Origin: SKPS01 sp964469215
GTDB lineage: Bacteria > Bacteroidota > Bacteroidia > Bacteroidales > SKPS01
Reading direction: 5' to 3'
DNA length: 64,000 nucleotides
Assembly (NCBI GenBank): GCA_964469215.1
Contig: CAYXYB010000001.1
Span: 797,704 to 861,703, forward strand
Part shown: piece by piece, positions 43,348 through 51,669 of the stretch
Position numbering within the stretch: position 1 is the first letter of the stretch
Layout: every line of letters begins with the position of its first letter
Translations under genes and position numbers: made by a program
The notes under the pieces: model-generated
What the model was told of the DNA's origin: nothing
The model's database searches: none
What the model saw: only the letters and a program-made list of their open reading frames with translations

Positions 43348-44028
43348 ATGAATCTGAAATCTTATATCCTGATCTTTGTTTTCTGCCACCTTATGGTAGG
43401 AGCATATGGAAGGGAAAGGACACAGTTTGACACAACAGCCAACTATTCAACACCTGTTTGGATTCTTAAGTTCTCACCACTTGCACTTATAGAAATACCC
43501 CAGCCTTCTGTTCAGTTTGCAATTGAGTACAGGTTGTCAAATGCTCTTTGCCTGCAGCATGAAATTGGCTGGTTGCCACCAATGAACAGTCAGGGAATAT
43601 TCGAGTCAGGCGAAAAGTATAACGGAGGAAAATTTAAGACCGAGTTGCGTTTCTATTTCGAGGATGATGTTTTAAGGAATGAAAAATATCACCGGTCATA
43701 CCTGGCTTTTGAAGGTTTATACAGAATAAGGGTAGTGCGAAAAGAGGGGTGGTACCATATGAACACCGGTGCATTCAGCCAGTGGCTTGAATTGTACCAA
43801 AACAGGCAGCAATTTGCGTTTCATGTGAAATATGGAAAACAAGCCCGGATTTCAAGAAAACACGGTGTCTATTTAGATTATTATGCTGGAATTGGGCTAA
43901 GGAAATATTATTCAACTCACAGTTACATAACAAAAGATCTTCAGGGAATCCCTGACAAAACAGAGGAGATATACGATTTTCTGACTCCAAGCATATCCCT
44001 TGGCTTCAAGTTGGGCATTGGGCACTGA
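43348..44028 (+). CDS. Outer-membrane beta-barrel-like protein (DUF3575-type)
   Basis: This 226-residue protein has a signal peptide (cleavage near VGAYG) and alternating amphipathic strands with aromatic girdles (FAIEYRLSNALCLQHEIGW, KFKTELRFYFEDDV, HGVYLDYYAGIGLRKYY, SISLGFKLGIG), consistent with an 8- to 10-strand barrel similar to DUF3575 proteins. It starts five bases after the second LVIVD lipoprotein gene. The three genes look like one unit. Confidence 0.75.
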   Translation: MNLKSYILIFVFCHLMVGAYGRERTQFDTTANYSTPVWILKFSPLALIEIPQPSVQFAIEYRLSNALCLQHEIGWLPPMNSQGIFESGEKYNGGKFKTELRFYFEDDVLRNEKYHRSYLAFEGLYRIRVVRKEGWYHMNTGAFSQWLELYQNRQQFAFHVKYGKQARISRKHGVYLDYYAGIGLRKYYSTHSYITKDLQGIPDKTEEIYDFLTPSISLGFKLGIGH

Positions 44029-44087
44029 TATCTGAGCTGATAACTCATTTAGGTTTTCAGTTTATTGTTTTTTCCGATCTTTGCTGA

Positions 44088-44107
44088 GGGAAAGTAGTTT
44101 TCCTTTT
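44088..44107 (+). terminator. Weak terminator-like hairpin after the barrel protein gene
   Basis: GGAAA pairs with TTTCC around a 5-base loop, with TTTT following. The stem is short, so this is a low-confidence call. Confidence 0.3.
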
Positions 44108-44132
44108 CAATCAACTAAAAACAGGATCAGCT

Positions 44133-44687
44133 ATGTATATCTTTCTTGAATTTTTGAAATATCTCCTTCCTTTAATTGTGCTAGGTGTAACAGTATGGTT
44201 TATAATACGAATATTTTTCAAACGTGATGCTGAAGTAAGGAGGGCTGAGATGGAAGTGTCCGACAGAGGCAACCTGGTGGCATTAAAAACTGAAAATACT
44301 AAAATCCTTACGCCGGTGAGGCTTCAGGCATATGAAAGGGCTATACTGTTAATGGAGAGGATAACACCTGATAATCTTGTGATGCGGCTACGTCGGCCCG
44401 ATCTTGGTCCGGGAGAGATGCAGGGCCTTCTTCTGCAGAGTATAAGGGATGAGTATGACCATAATATGAGTCAACAGTTGTATGTATCAGATGAGGCATG
44501 GGAGATGGTTAAGAAAGCGAAAGAGGAGGTTATTCAGATTATCAACAATGCTGGCACCGACATATCAGAGGGTGAAAAAGGGATAGACCTGTGCCGCCAT
44601 GTCCTTGAGCGGGCAGCAAGTAATGAAATGCCACCTACAATGTTGGCTATAAAAGCATTGAAATCGGAGATCAGGAAGTTGTTTTAG
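44133..44687 (+). CDS. Conserved hypothetical membrane-anchored protein
   Basis: This 184-residue protein has one N-terminal helix (about 5-28, FLKYLLPLIVLGVTVWFIIRIFF) and a cytoplasmic, helix-rich, charged domain (QAYERAILLMERITPDNLVMRL, VSDEAWEMVKKAKEEVIQII). Similar proteins recur in Bacteroidota, but I know no function. The 3' end overlaps the convergent small zinc-ribbon-like gene by 17 bases. Confidence 0.7.
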   Translation: MYIFLEFLKYLLPLIVLGVTVWFIIRIFFKRDAEVRRAEMEVSDRGNLVALKTENTKILTPVRLQAYERAILLMERITPDNLVMRLRRPDLGPGEMQGLLLQSIRDEYDHNMSQQLYVSDEAWEMVKKAKEEVIQIINNAGTDISEGEKGIDLCRHVLERAASNEMPPTMLAIKALKSEIRKLF

Positions 44688-44901
44688 CTTTCCGGGTTGC
44701 AGCAAGAACCTTTTTCGACAATTTCTTCCCTTTAACCACACCAAAAGAGAAAAGCCTGTAAACGCTTACATACTTTCCGCTGCAATATTGGCATTCATAA
44801 TGCCTGCTGCCGGGTATCCTGCGCATCCATTCCTGACGGTGCTGCCTGAAATTCTGAAGGCTCCTGCAATATGGGCATTTTCTACCTGAGATGATCTTCA
44901 T
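44671..44901 (-). CDS. Small zinc-ribbon-like protein
   Basis: This 76-residue basic protein has two CxxC knuckles (CPYCRS near residue 9 and ECQYCSGKY near residue 38) and an Arg/Lys-rich tail (VVKGKKLSKKVLAATRKAK). The spacing fits a zinc ribbon that might bind nucleic acid. I start at the second ATG (MKIISGRKC). It overlaps the end of the convergent upstream gene, and its reality rests on the cysteine pattern. Confidence 0.55.
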   Translation of the reverse strand: MKIISGRKCPYCRSLQNFRQHRQEWMRRIPGSRHYECQYCSGKYVSVYRLFSFGVVKGKKLSKKVLAATRKAKTTS

Positions 44902-45104
44902 TTGCAATGGTTATAAACGATAAACAACATCCTTCATGGCAAAAATAATCATTACAAAATTACAGTCAGGTAGTTTTATCGAAAGGTTATTAACAATCTG
45001 AAAAGAAAAATTAACCATGAATTTTATTTAATCATCTGGTCTGGTGAAAATATACAATTCACAAATGTTTATTAATGAACAATCCGGCTGGAAAACAGTC
45101 ATAA

Positions 45105-45328
45105 ATATTGAGTCCACTACGAAAAGTCAGTGAATTGAAACGCTAAATATTATGTTGATAGAAAAACATAACCGCAGAGATTGCTGAGATTTTCGCAGAT
45201 GTCGCAAAGAGTTCATTTTGAAGGTTCATCAATTTGTTGCCAAAATAACAAAAATGGTATTACTGGTGTTTTTTTCGCAACCTTTGTTCACTCTGCGGTT
45301 AAAGGAGTTTTCGAATTGAACTCAATAT
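45105..45328. mobile_element. MITE-like element with terminal and subterminal inverted repeats
   Basis: The 450-base gap between the zinc-ribbon gene and the DPP11 gene holds this 224-bp element. Its terminal inverted repeats (45105-45128 and 45305-45328) share ATATTGAGT, then CGAAAA, with 5 mismatches in 24. A subterminal pair, AACCGCAGAG (45170-45179) and CTCTGCGGTT (45291-45300), is perfect. The interior has no open reading frame. Read from TTGAG, both sides show TA, which would fit a TA target duplication. That points to a non-autonomous element mobilised by a Tc1/IS630-like transposase. The rest of the gap is A+T-rich with nothing else recognisable. Confidence 0.65.
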
Positions 45329-45357
45329 GGATAGAAAAAGATCCCGGTTTAAAATGA

Positions 45358-47529
45358 CTATCTGACAATCACCATCTCGTTGATAAGATTAGTTGCACCC
45401 GCGTAACGTTCAACGATGAAAAGCAAATACCGCACATCAAGACTAATGTTTCTGCAGATCTCGGGTTCAAAGTTAAGATCGCTCATAGTACCTTCCCATG
45501 CGCGGTCGAAATTTAGGCCTATCAGCTGACCGTATGCGTTAAGAACCGGGCTGCCGGAGTTCCCTCCGGTTGTATGGTTATTGGCAATAAAGGCTACGGG
45601 CATTGTTCCGTTAACTCCATAAGGGGGATAAAACTCAGGATTGGCAATATCCCTGAGCCTTCCGGGCACGGCATAATCCTCAAAACCGGCACTCTCTTTC
45701 AGAAAAATACCATCAAGGGTGGTCTGATAGAGATACTTTACACCGTCACGGGGGTATGACCCCATTACCTGTCCGAAAGATATCCTTAAAGTGGAGTTAG
45801 CATCCGGGTAAAGGTTTTTCCCTTCAGGCATTTCAAGTAAAATTGCCATGTTAAGCCGATGAAGGCTGTCGATGGTTTGATTAATAGAAAGTATCTGATT
45901 ATGATAACTTTGTCTGTACATATCAACCATCTCCTTCATCATGTTAAACAGAGGGTCGTTTTTCAGCTTTCTGACAGATTTTTTATCGTTCCAATTCTGA
46001 AAGAATTCAGAGGCAAGAGCTTCTGACCTGAACAAAGAACCTTTAAAAAGGGTTTCCACCATTAAATCATAACCGCCTTTTGATTTCTTATATGCTTTTA
46101 GAAATCCTGAAGGAATCTGTGATTCGGGTACTCCTTCAAAAAATATCTTTATCATCTCAGACATTATCTCTTTTTCAGTCTGTATGTTAACAGAGGAATA
46201 GAATCCGGGTAATGCCTGATTAATTTCTGTTATCGTTTTATTGATCCGTTCAGTATCCTCCTGGTTGCCGGAATTGATGTCAGGCAGCCAGTATGCTCTG
46301 AAAACAAACCTGAAGAAGGGTTGCTTCCAGAAGCACTCGGTAAAGAAGGTATTCCAGTTATCGAGGGGAGTGAGTTCTTTGTAGGCATCAGAGTATCCCT
46401 GCAATATTTCAAGATATTGGGCCTGTTTCAGCGGATCATTTTCAAGCCTGTCTGCCATCCCGGTTTCGGCAGCCTGTTTCATTTCAGTAACTTTATATTG
46501 TTGAAGTCCAGGGATAACTCCCATGAACTTTTTCCAGCCGTTGGCCACACTTGCCTGACGGCCGGCATACATAATACGCAGCGAATCAGAAGTTGCCATG
46601 GTTCTGTTGATAACTGCCAACTCATGGTCGCGCACTTTTACTATTGCTGGATATTTGTGTTTAAGATACATCTCAATGGCATGAGAAGGCACGTATTTTT
46701 CAGTCTGCGCCGGGAAACCATAGACCAGGGTAAAATCGTTTTCAGTAACACCTTTTGTCGATATCTCAAGAAATCTCAGTGGTTTATATGGCTGGTTTTC
46801 TTTCGAATAGGCAGCAGGTTTGTTATCTTTTCCGGCATAAATCCTGAAAATGGAAAAATCACCTGTATGGCGGGGCCACATCCAGTTGTCGGTATCTCCT
46901 CCAAATTTTCCGATGGCGGATGGTGGAGCTCCTACAATCCGGACATCCCTGAATACCTCAATAACCATCAGTATAAACTGATTTCCGTAATAGAAAGGTT
47001 TTACTTCAGCATTGTAATGTGTTCCTGAAGTCACCTCTGCCACGATTGCAGCTGATACCCGCCTGATGACATCTTCGCGCTCCTTTTCGGACATGGTTGA
47101 GTTAAGAGATTTCTTTACCTGTGCCGTAACATCCTCCATTCTAACAAGCCTCGACACGGTAAGCCCTTCATTAGGTAGCTCTTCAGATCTGTCTGATGCC
47201 CAGAATCCATGTGTGAGGTAATCGGTTGTTACTGAGCTGTGACTCTGTATCCTTGAATAGCCGCAGTGATGGTTTGTAAAAAGGAGCCCTTCGGCAGAAA
47301 CAAGCCCTGCGGTACAACCTCTGCCAAACAACACAATTGCATCTTTGAGGCTTGTATTGTTGATATTGTAAAGATCCTCGGGATTCAACCTGAATCCACG
47401 TGCCCTCATCGCTTCATAATGGGTTTCGTTCATTAGCAACGGGAGCCACATCCCTTCATCGGCTTGTAAAGAACTGCCCGAAAATAGCATTGTTGTAAGG
47501 AAGATGAAAACGGAACGTTTCAGATACAT
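45358..47529 (-). CDS. S46 dipeptidyl-peptidase, DPP11-like (Asp/Glu-specific)
   Basis: This 723-residue periplasmic serine exopeptidase has a signal peptide (cleavage near SLQADEG). The catalytic triad is visible: His in FTNHHCGYS (about 88), Asp in GGDTDNWMWPRHTGDF and Ser in TGGNSGSP (about 657). The specificity loop reads GLNFDRAWEG, with arginine near residue 674. P. gingivalis DPP11 uses Arg673 there to bind acidic P1 residues, whereas DPP7 has glycine. It releases dipeptides from the N-terminus of oligopeptides and fits an amino-acid-fermenting or proteolytic lifestyle. Monocistronic. Confidence 0.93.
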   Translation of the reverse strand: MYLKRSVFIFLTTMLFSGSSLQADEGMWLPLLMNETHYEAMRARGFRLNPEDLYNINNTSLKDAIVLFGRGCTAGLVSAEGLLFTNHHCGYSRIQSHSSVTTDYLTHGFWASDRSEELPNEGLTVSRLVRMEDVTAQVKKSLNSTMSEKEREDVIRRVSAAIVAEVTSGTHYNAEVKPFYYGNQFILMVIEVFRDVRIVGAPPSAIGKFGGDTDNWMWPRHTGDFSIFRIYAGKDNKPAAYSKENQPYKPLRFLEISTKGVTENDFTLVYGFPAQTEKYVPSHAIEMYLKHKYPAIVKVRDHELAVINRTMATSDSLRIMYAGRQASVANGWKKFMGVIPGLQQYKVTEMKQAAETGMADRLENDPLKQAQYLEILQGYSDAYKELTPLDNWNTFFTECFWKQPFFRFVFRAYWLPDINSGNQEDTERINKTITEINQALPGFYSSVNIQTEKEIMSEMIKIFFEGVPESQIPSGFLKAYKKSKGGYDLMVETLFKGSLFRSEALASEFFQNWNDKKSVRKLKNDPLFNMMKEMVDMYRQSYHNQILSINQTIDSLHRLNMAILLEMPEGKNLYPDANSTLRISFGQVMGSYPRDGVKYLYQTTLDGIFLKESAGFEDYAVPGRLRDIANPEFYPPYGVNGTMPVAFIANNHTTGGNSGSPVLNAYGQLIGLNFDRAWEGTMSDLNFEPEICRNISLDVRYLLFIVERYAGATNLINEMVIVR

Positions 47530-47590
47530 TTCAGATGTGTTAAATTATTATGTTAATAATAGGGTTAGAACAATACAGACTACAGTTGTT

Positions 47591-47965
47591 TTATCTTGAT
47601 GCAATTGTTTCAATTTCTATAAGTACTCCCAGGGGGAGCTTTACAACACCATAAGCAGCTCTTGCAGGCGGGTTTTCAGAGAAATAGCTTCCGTAAACCT
47701 CGTTCATAGCCTTGAAATTATCCATGTCTGAAAGGAGGCAGGTGCATTTTACAACATCGGAAAAATCGTACCCAGCTTTCTTCAGAATGCCACCAATATT
47801 TTCCATTACCTGACGGGTTTGCGCGGTTATTCCTTCAGGTATTTCTCCGTTTGCAGGATTAATAGGGATTTGCCCGGATATGAAAAGAAAGCCATTGACC
47901 TCGGCAGCCTGGCTATAAGGCCCTATCGCCTTAGGAGCATTTGTGGTTGAGATGATCTTTTTCAT
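47591..47965 (-). CDS. ridA: RidA family protein (enamine/imine deaminase)
   Basis: This 124-residue YjgF/RidA protein hydrolyses reactive 2-aminoacrylate formed by PLP enzymes. Marks are NAPKAIGPYSQAAEVNGFLFISGQIP, GITAQTRQVMENI, VVKCTCLLSDM, and the active-site arginine in NPPARAAYGVVKLP with the terminal glutamate in VLIEIETIA. Its promoter overlaps that of the divergent pabA-type gene. Confidence 0.95.
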   Translation of the reverse strand: MKKIISTTNAPKAIGPYSQAAEVNGFLFISGQIPINPANGEIPEGITAQTRQVMENIGGILKKAGYDFSDVVKCTCLLSDMDNFKAMNEVYGSYFSENPPARAAYGVVKLPLGVLIEIETIASR

Positions 47966-48012
47966 GATTGTTTTTAATTGAATTTTTGAAGTTTATGATT
48001 GTTTTCAGGGAT

Positions 48013-48045
48013 GCAAAACTACAAAAATATTCGGAAGGGGTCAAA
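48013..48045 (-). promoter_or_regulatory. ridA promoter (TTTG-N20-TAGTTTTGC)
   Basis: On the minus strand TTTG (48045-48042), 20 bases, then TAGTTTTGC (48021-48013). It interleaves with the upstream region of the divergent pabA-type promoter. Confidence 0.6.
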
Positions 48046-48055
48046 CGTTTTTGCC

Positions 48056-48064
48056 TATCTTTGC
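48056..48064 (+). promoter_or_regulatory. -7 box of the pabA/trpG gene (TATCTTTGC), leaderless arrangement
   Basis: TATCTTTGC is followed by TGC and then ATG. The start codon lies five bases after the box G, at the predicted transcription start. This decides in favour of ATG 48068. Confidence 0.6.
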
Positions 48065-48067
48065 TGC

Positions 48068-48664
48068 ATGCGGATATTGCTGGTTGACAACTACGACTCA
48101 TTCACCTGGAATCTGTTTCACTACCTTGAGCTATTTGCCGACAGGGTGGAGGTTGTAAGAAATGATGACAAGGCTTGCCTGGAAGTCATGACGTTCGACG
48201 GGATAGTTGTTTCACCCGGACCGGGCCTCCCGGGTGAATCGGGACTAATGCCTGAAGTTATTGCTAGTGCTGCCGGAAAGGTTCCTGTTCTTGGTGTTTG
48301 CCTTGGGATGCAGGCCATTGCAGAATATTACGGAGGAAGGCTGCTGAACCTGCCGGAGGTTCTTCACGGAAGACAATGCAAAACAACTTTAATCGACACA
48401 GACGAAGTGCTGTTCCGAAATTTACCTGATGTGATAAAAACAGGCCACTACCATAGCTGGGTTGCAGACCCGGAAACCCTGCCCGAAGAGCTAAAAATAA
48501 CTGCCATCGATGAATTTGGAAATATTATGGCATTGAGTCATAAAACTCATTCGATGAAAGGGGTACAGTTCCATCCCGAATCGGTCCTTACACCCCACGG
48601 AAAGACAATTGTGAATAATTGGATCAGAATGTTGAGATTCAACAATGTTTTATATACATCTTAA
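48068..48664 (+). CDS. pabA: Glutamine amidotransferase of anthranilate/aminodeoxychorismate synthase
   Basis: This 198-residue class I amidotransferase releases ammonia from glutamine for PabB or TrpE. It opens MRILLVDNYDSFTWNLFHYL. The catalytic Cys is in LGVCLGMQAI, and the His and Glu are in QFHPESVLTPHG. The oxyanion segment GIVVSPGPGLPGESG is intact. No pabB or trpE lies nearby. Standalone copies often serve both pathways, so pabA versus trpG is uncertain. The short start is preferred because the promoter sits just before it. Confidence 0.9.
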   Translation: MRILLVDNYDSFTWNLFHYLELFADRVEVVRNDDKACLEVMTFDGIVVSPGPGLPGESGLMPEVIASAAGKVPVLGVCLGMQAIAEYYGGRLLNLPEVLHGRQCKTTLIDTDEVLFRNLPDVIKTGHYHSWVADPETLPEELKITAIDEFGNIMALSHKTHSMKGVQFHPESVLTPHGKTIVNNWIRMLRFNNVLYTS

Positions 48665-48669
48665 CAACA

Positions 48670-49071
48670 ATGCAGAAAAGAGAAATGGGAATCAGCAAAA
48701 TCAGCCTAGCAGTTGCTTTTATTTTCATCTTATCTGTTTTTCAGGGGTGTGTTAAAAAGGGTGTTACAGGCTCAGAAGGCATTCTCCCTGACACAGTGAT
48801 GGTTTCAATTATAGCAGATTTTTTTATAGTTGAAGGTGTAATGATACAACTTGAATATCTGAACAGGAAGGAAATCGGATCAGCAATTCCGCTTTACGGG
48901 AAGATCTATGAGAAGCACAAAACCACACGTGAGGAATTCATCCGCAGCATGGAGTATTATGCAAAGACCCCGTCACAGCTTGACCGCATTTATGACCTTG
49001 CCGTGCAAAAACTCAGCAAGTTTCAGATAGAAACAGGGGAGAAGAATCAGCAAGAGCAAGATTTAGAGTAA
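48670..49071 (+). CDS. DUF4296-like lipoprotein
   Basis: This 133-residue protein starts with a lipoprotein signal (cysteine in SVFQGC) and then LPDTVMVSIIADFFIVEGVM and FIRSMEYYAKTPSQLDRIYD, which match DUF4296, a helical Bacteroidota lipoprotein domain. The function is unknown. It begins 5 bases after the amidotransferase stop and is probably co-transcribed. A second possible ATG lies 5 codons in. Confidence 0.75.
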   Translation: MQKREMGISKISLAVAFIFILSVFQGCVKKGVTGSEGILPDTVMVSIIADFFIVEGVMIQLEYLNRKEIGSAIPLYGKIYEKHKTTREEFIRSMEYYAKTPSQLDRIYDLAVQKLSKFQIETGEKNQQEQDLE

Positions 49072-49122
49072 TAGCAATTGGAAGAGTAAAAATCACAAAG
49101 TTTTTCAGGGTGTTCCCGAACA

Positions 49123-49530
49123 TTATTGTTTTGTATAGACGGCGATGACATTGTCTATGTCAGCACCATCATTTACGGTATAAGCCCAATCGATCTTTGC
49201 CTTATTGAGGGTTCCGGTACCTTTTACAGTGTGGTTGCAAACAATCTGTTGTGGAACGGTGATCGATGAAACTGTTGGGATGGCATAAATTTCAATCTCC
49301 ATTCCGAAGTGATAAAAGTTGCTTATCAGCACCTGGGTTGAGTTGTTTGGGTCCTTAACTATTGTGGCTGAGTAGTTGTTTGTTCCATAAAGAGAACTTG
49401 TTTCGTTGACTGTCCAGGAGCCCACGAAGTTGTTGCGGGGATCTGAGGGCAACGGGTCGTCGAAAATCTCACATGAGGAAATCAAAATAAGTATTGCTGC
49501 GGTTGTAATCAGTGCAAATCTCTTAAACAT
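49123..49530 (-). CDS. Small lipoprotein, lipocalin-like
   Basis: This 135-residue lipoprotein (signal ending LILISSC, start MFKRFALITT) has a NNFVGSWTVNE opening and strands VLISNFYHFG and IVCNHTVKGTG, a pattern like lipocalin-type extracellular domains of Bacteroidota. I rejected a longer start 22 codons upstream, since it overlaps hutU and has no signal. It lies 37 bases after hutU and may share its transcript. Confidence 0.7.
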   Translation of the reverse strand: MFKRFALITTAAILILISSCEIFDDPLPSDPRNNFVGSWTVNETSSLYGTNNYSATIVKDPNNSTQVLISNFYHFGMEIEIYAIPTVSSITVPQQIVCNHTVKGTGTLNKAKIDWAYTVNDGADIDNVIAVYTKQ

Positions 49531-49567
49531 ATTTTCAGGGATTAGAAAGTGTATAATGTTACAACAT

Positions 49568-51577
49568 TTATGCCAGCTCATCAAGCAGTTGGTCATTTAC
49601 AAGGTAGGGCAGTGTTACCTTCAAACCAGGATTTTCCTGCATTGCTTTTTTTATAGTGAAAACCGCCCCCTCATTTCTTGCCCAAGATCGGCGTGCTATT
49701 CCATTGTTCACATCCCAGAAAAGCATCATTTTAAGTCTGCGGTCAGCATCCTCAGAGCCATCGAGAACCATTCCGAAACCGCCATTGATAACTTCGCCCC
49801 ATCCAACTCCACCTCCGTTGTGTATCGACACCCAGGTTGCACCTCTGAAGGCGTCACCTATGACATTCTGGATGGCCATGTCGGCGGTAAACTGAGACCC
49901 GTCGTAGATGTTTGATGTTTCACGGAATGGCGAATCTGTTCCGGAGACATCGTGATGATCGCGTCCAAGAACAACAGGTGCTTTGATTTTTCCAGACCGG
50001 ATGGCGTTGTTGAAAGCTTCGGCAATCCTTATTCTCCCTTCAGCATCAGCGTAAAGTATTCTTGCCTGTGAACCAACCACAAGGTTGTTGACACGGGCTT
50101 CATCTATCCATCTGATATTATCCTTCATCTGTTGCATGATTTCCGGAGGGGCGGTAGCTGCCAGATTCCCGAGGACCTCCGTTGCGATTTTATCTGTAGT
50201 TTCGAGGTCGGCGGGATCACCTGAAGTACAAACCCATCTGAAAGGTCCGAAGCCATAGTCGAAACACATCGGACCCATAATATCCTGCACATAGCTTGGG
50301 TATCTGAAGTTACCGTCAGGCTTGCAGATGTCGGCACCGGCACGTCCCGATTCGAGCAGGAAGGCATTGCCATAGTCGAAGAAGTACATGCCGGCATTTG
50401 CCAGTTCATTGATAGCATGGACATGCCGGCGCAGGGAGCTGTAAACGGCTTCTTTAAAAGCTGTGGGGTTTTCAGACATTAGTACGGAAGACTCTTCAAA
50501 GGTAAGCCCTGCAGGATAGTAACCCCCTGCAAAGGGATTGTGAAGTGAAGTCTGGTCAGAGCCGAGATGAACCTTTATGTTGCGATGTACCAGACGCTCC
50601 CACAGATCGACAATATTGCCCAGATATGCAATGGAATGGGGCTTTCCACCAATAATGCATTCAAGTGCGCAGTCGATGGCTTTGTCAACATCATCTATCA
50701 GCTCATCCACCCAACCCTGCTCATGCCTTTTATTTGCTGCCCTTGGATTTATCTCAGCAGTAATACTCACCACACCTGCGATGTTTGCCGCTTTAGGCTG
50801 CGCACCACTCATTCCGCCAAGGCCTGCTGTAACAAAGAGCTTCATTCCGGTTGCCCCTGTCCTTTTTTCCAGCATACGTGCAGCATTCATCACAGTGATT
50901 GTAGTTCCGTGTACGATACCCTGTGGCCCGATGTACATGAAGGAACCTGCGGTCATCTGTCCATATTGCGTTACACCAAGAGCATTGTACCTCTCCCAGT
51001 CGTCAGGCTTCGAATAGTTAGGGATCATCAAGCCATTGGTAACAACTACACGCGGGGCATCCTTATGCGACGGGAAAAGCCCCATAGGATGACCTGAATA
51101 TATGACAAGTGTCTGTTCTTCAGACATGGTGGCGAGATACTGCATCGTTAGCAAATACTGAGCCCAGTTCTGGAAAACTGCTCCGTTGCCACCATATGTG
51201 ATAAGTTCATGAGGATGCTGGGCTACCGCAATATCGAGATTGTTGCTTAACATAAGCATTATTGCAGCTGCCTGCTTCGACCTGTGGGGAAATGCTTCTA
51301 TGCTTCGGGAGGTGATCGTATATTTCGGACGAAAACGGTACATGTATATACGGCCATAAGTGTCCAGTTCATTCCTGAATTCCCTGGCCAACACTGCATG
51401 ATGCTCAGGCCTGAAGTAGCGAAGGGCGTTCCTTATAGCCAGAATACGCTCCGGAGAAGTCAGTATCTTCTTCCTTTTAGGAGCATGATTGATGGTTGGA
51501 TCATAAGGCTCCGGCTCGGGTAGTGTTTCAGGTATGCCCTGGATTATCTGCTGCCTGAATTCTTCGATTTCATTCAT
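49568..51577 (-). CDS. hutU: Urocanate hydratase
   Basis: This 669-residue NAD-dependent lyase converts urocanate to 4-imidazolone-5-propionate in histidine degradation. Conserved parts are ELITYGGNGAVFQNWAQY, IYSGHPMGLFPSH, SFMYIGPQGIVHGT, AGLGGMSGAQPKA, LGSDQTSLHNPF and the CFDYGFGPFRWVCTSGD active-site region. The start MNEIEEFRQQ gives a length typical of the long Bacteroidota form (about 670 against 550 in Pseudomonas). Other hut genes are not in the window. Confidence 0.96.
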   Translation of the reverse strand: MNEIEEFRQQIIQGIPETLPEPEPYDPTINHAPKRKKILTSPERILAIRNALRYFRPEHHAVLAREFRNELDTYGRIYMYRFRPKYTITSRSIEAFPHRSKQAAAIMLMLSNNLDIAVAQHPHELITYGGNGAVFQNWAQYLLTMQYLATMSEEQTLVIYSGHPMGLFPSHKDAPRVVVTNGLMIPNYSKPDDWERYNALGVTQYGQMTAGSFMYIGPQGIVHGTTITVMNAARMLEKRTGATGMKLFVTAGLGGMSGAQPKAANIAGVVSITAEINPRAANKRHEQGWVDELIDDVDKAIDCALECIIGGKPHSIAYLGNIVDLWERLVHRNIKVHLGSDQTSLHNPFAGGYYPAGLTFEESSVLMSENPTAFKEAVYSSLRRHVHAINELANAGMYFFDYGNAFLLESGRAGADICKPDGNFRYPSYVQDIMGPMCFDYGFGPFRWVCTSGDPADLETTDKIATEVLGNLAATAPPEIMQQMKDNIRWIDEARVNNLVVGSQARILYADAEGRIRIAEAFNNAIRSGKIKAPVVLGRDHHDVSGTDSPFRETSNIYDGSQFTADMAIQNVIGDAFRGATWVSIHNGGGVGWGEVINGGFGMVLDGSEDADRRLKMMLFWDVNNGIARRSWARNEGAVFTIKKAMQENPGLKVTLPYLVNDQLLDELA

Positions 51578-51607
51578 GTATGATTGGTTTTTAGTTGATG
51601 TCTGAAT

Positions 51608-51616
51608 GCAAAAATA
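51608..51616 (-). promoter_or_regulatory. -7 box of hutU (TATTTTTGC)
   Basis: On the minus strand TATTTTTGC leaves a leader of about 28 bases to ATG 51577 and supports that start. The -33 element is not clear. Confidence 0.5.
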
Positions 51617-51669
51617 CATAAGAAAACACTCCTGTTGCAGGGTGTTGGCATTTATCAGGATGCAGAGGC

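Noticed and set aside
46321..47028. 235-codon open frame antisense to the DPP11 gene
   Set aside because: It has no protein-like conservation and lies fully within a gene with clear catalytic motifs. It is a shadow of codon bias.
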